64,000 bases of DNA, from assembly GCA_965220665.1 (NCBI GenBank), contig CBDCQQ010000005.1, positions 1,674,001-1,738,000 of the forward strand, given 5' to 3'. A program made the position numbers and the translations under genes. Positions 63,893 through 64,000 of the stretch are shown here, in pieces. How positions within the stretch are numbered: position 1 is the stretch's first letter; every line of letters starts with the position of its first letter. This DNA is from JAJDZL01 sp965220665. Lineage in GTDB: Bacteria; Pseudomonadota; Gammaproteobacteria; Arenicellales; JAJDZL01. The notes beneath the pieces are model-generated. The model saw nothing but the letters and a program-made list of their open reading frames with translations, did not search any database and was not told the DNA's origin.

Positions 63893-64000
63893 AGTTAGAA
63901 ACTCTCCAATCATCTGGTAGTCAAATTAGGAACTGATGAAGTTCAATTCAAACCCTGATTTATATCATTCAGAGGTTTTCGAATATCAAATGAATAGCGA

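Overview
The window looks like a chromosomal segment of a gammaproteobacterium. The evidence is the tsaE-amiC-mutL-miaA ... hfq-hflX-hflK-hflC-DUF2065-hisZ-purA gene order, a Hfq/HflKC set of the gammaproteobacterial kind, and a cox cluster laid out as in Pseudomonas relatives. The housekeeping DNA is moderate in GC. The insertion sequences are visibly richer in GC. I cannot name the genus. The number and variety of IS elements would fit a genome with relaxed selection, such as a symbiont, but that is inference.

Region by region. Positions 1-723 hold the 3' part of a trypsin-fold/PDZ protein that has lost its catalytic serine. Positions 1153-6243 are a polyamine ABC importer operon (potD, potB, potC, potA) with argC overlapping the end of potA. 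Positions 6240-8092 hold pyrD and an RluF-like pseudouridine synthase on the minus strand, followed by a small secreted protein of unknown function (8191-8718). The minus strand from 19394 down to 8735 carries SprT-like, DUF2244, coxB (with a fused cytochrome c domain), coxA, a 34-codon assembly protein, ctaG, coxC, an HhH-glycosylase-like protein, SURF1, cyoE and purB, with DUF2909 on the opposite strand. Positions 19451-25668 hold oligopeptidase B, an AI-2E/PerM permease, argE, an enoyl-CoA hydratase and an AhpD-like protein. Positions 26128-32040 are the nnr-tsaE-amiC-mutL-miaA run.

The usually contiguous miaA-hfq-hflX order is broken twice. Between miaA and hfq lie about 13.7 kb: a truncated SDR gene, a TRAP transporter operon with an aldo/keto reductase (itself interrupted by a 2.49-kb IS with 16-bp perfect ends and a 5-bp target duplication), an ISKra4-family element with a -1 frameshift site, and an IS1182-like element split by an IS21-family element. 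The IS21 junctions can be read to the base. Between hfq and hflX lie about 5.7 kb: a MetX-like hydrolase, a type III glutamine synthetase, an Lrp regulator, a Rieske oxygenase and a glyoxalase. The regulator and the oxygenase are divergent around a 14-bp palindrome, which looks like a self-contained amine- or nitrogen-related module.

From 51723 the conserved order resumes (hflX, hflK, hflC, DUF2065, hisZ, purA), followed by a MOSC protein and a rhodanese. The right end has an ISAzo13-family element, whose transposase carries an N-terminal winged-helix-like extension and is split at an A8 run, then an IS256-family element with a 9-bp duplication, and a DUF1330 protein. I saw no rRNA, tRNA or CRISPR array. 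All functional calls are read from motifs and gene context; no database search was run.
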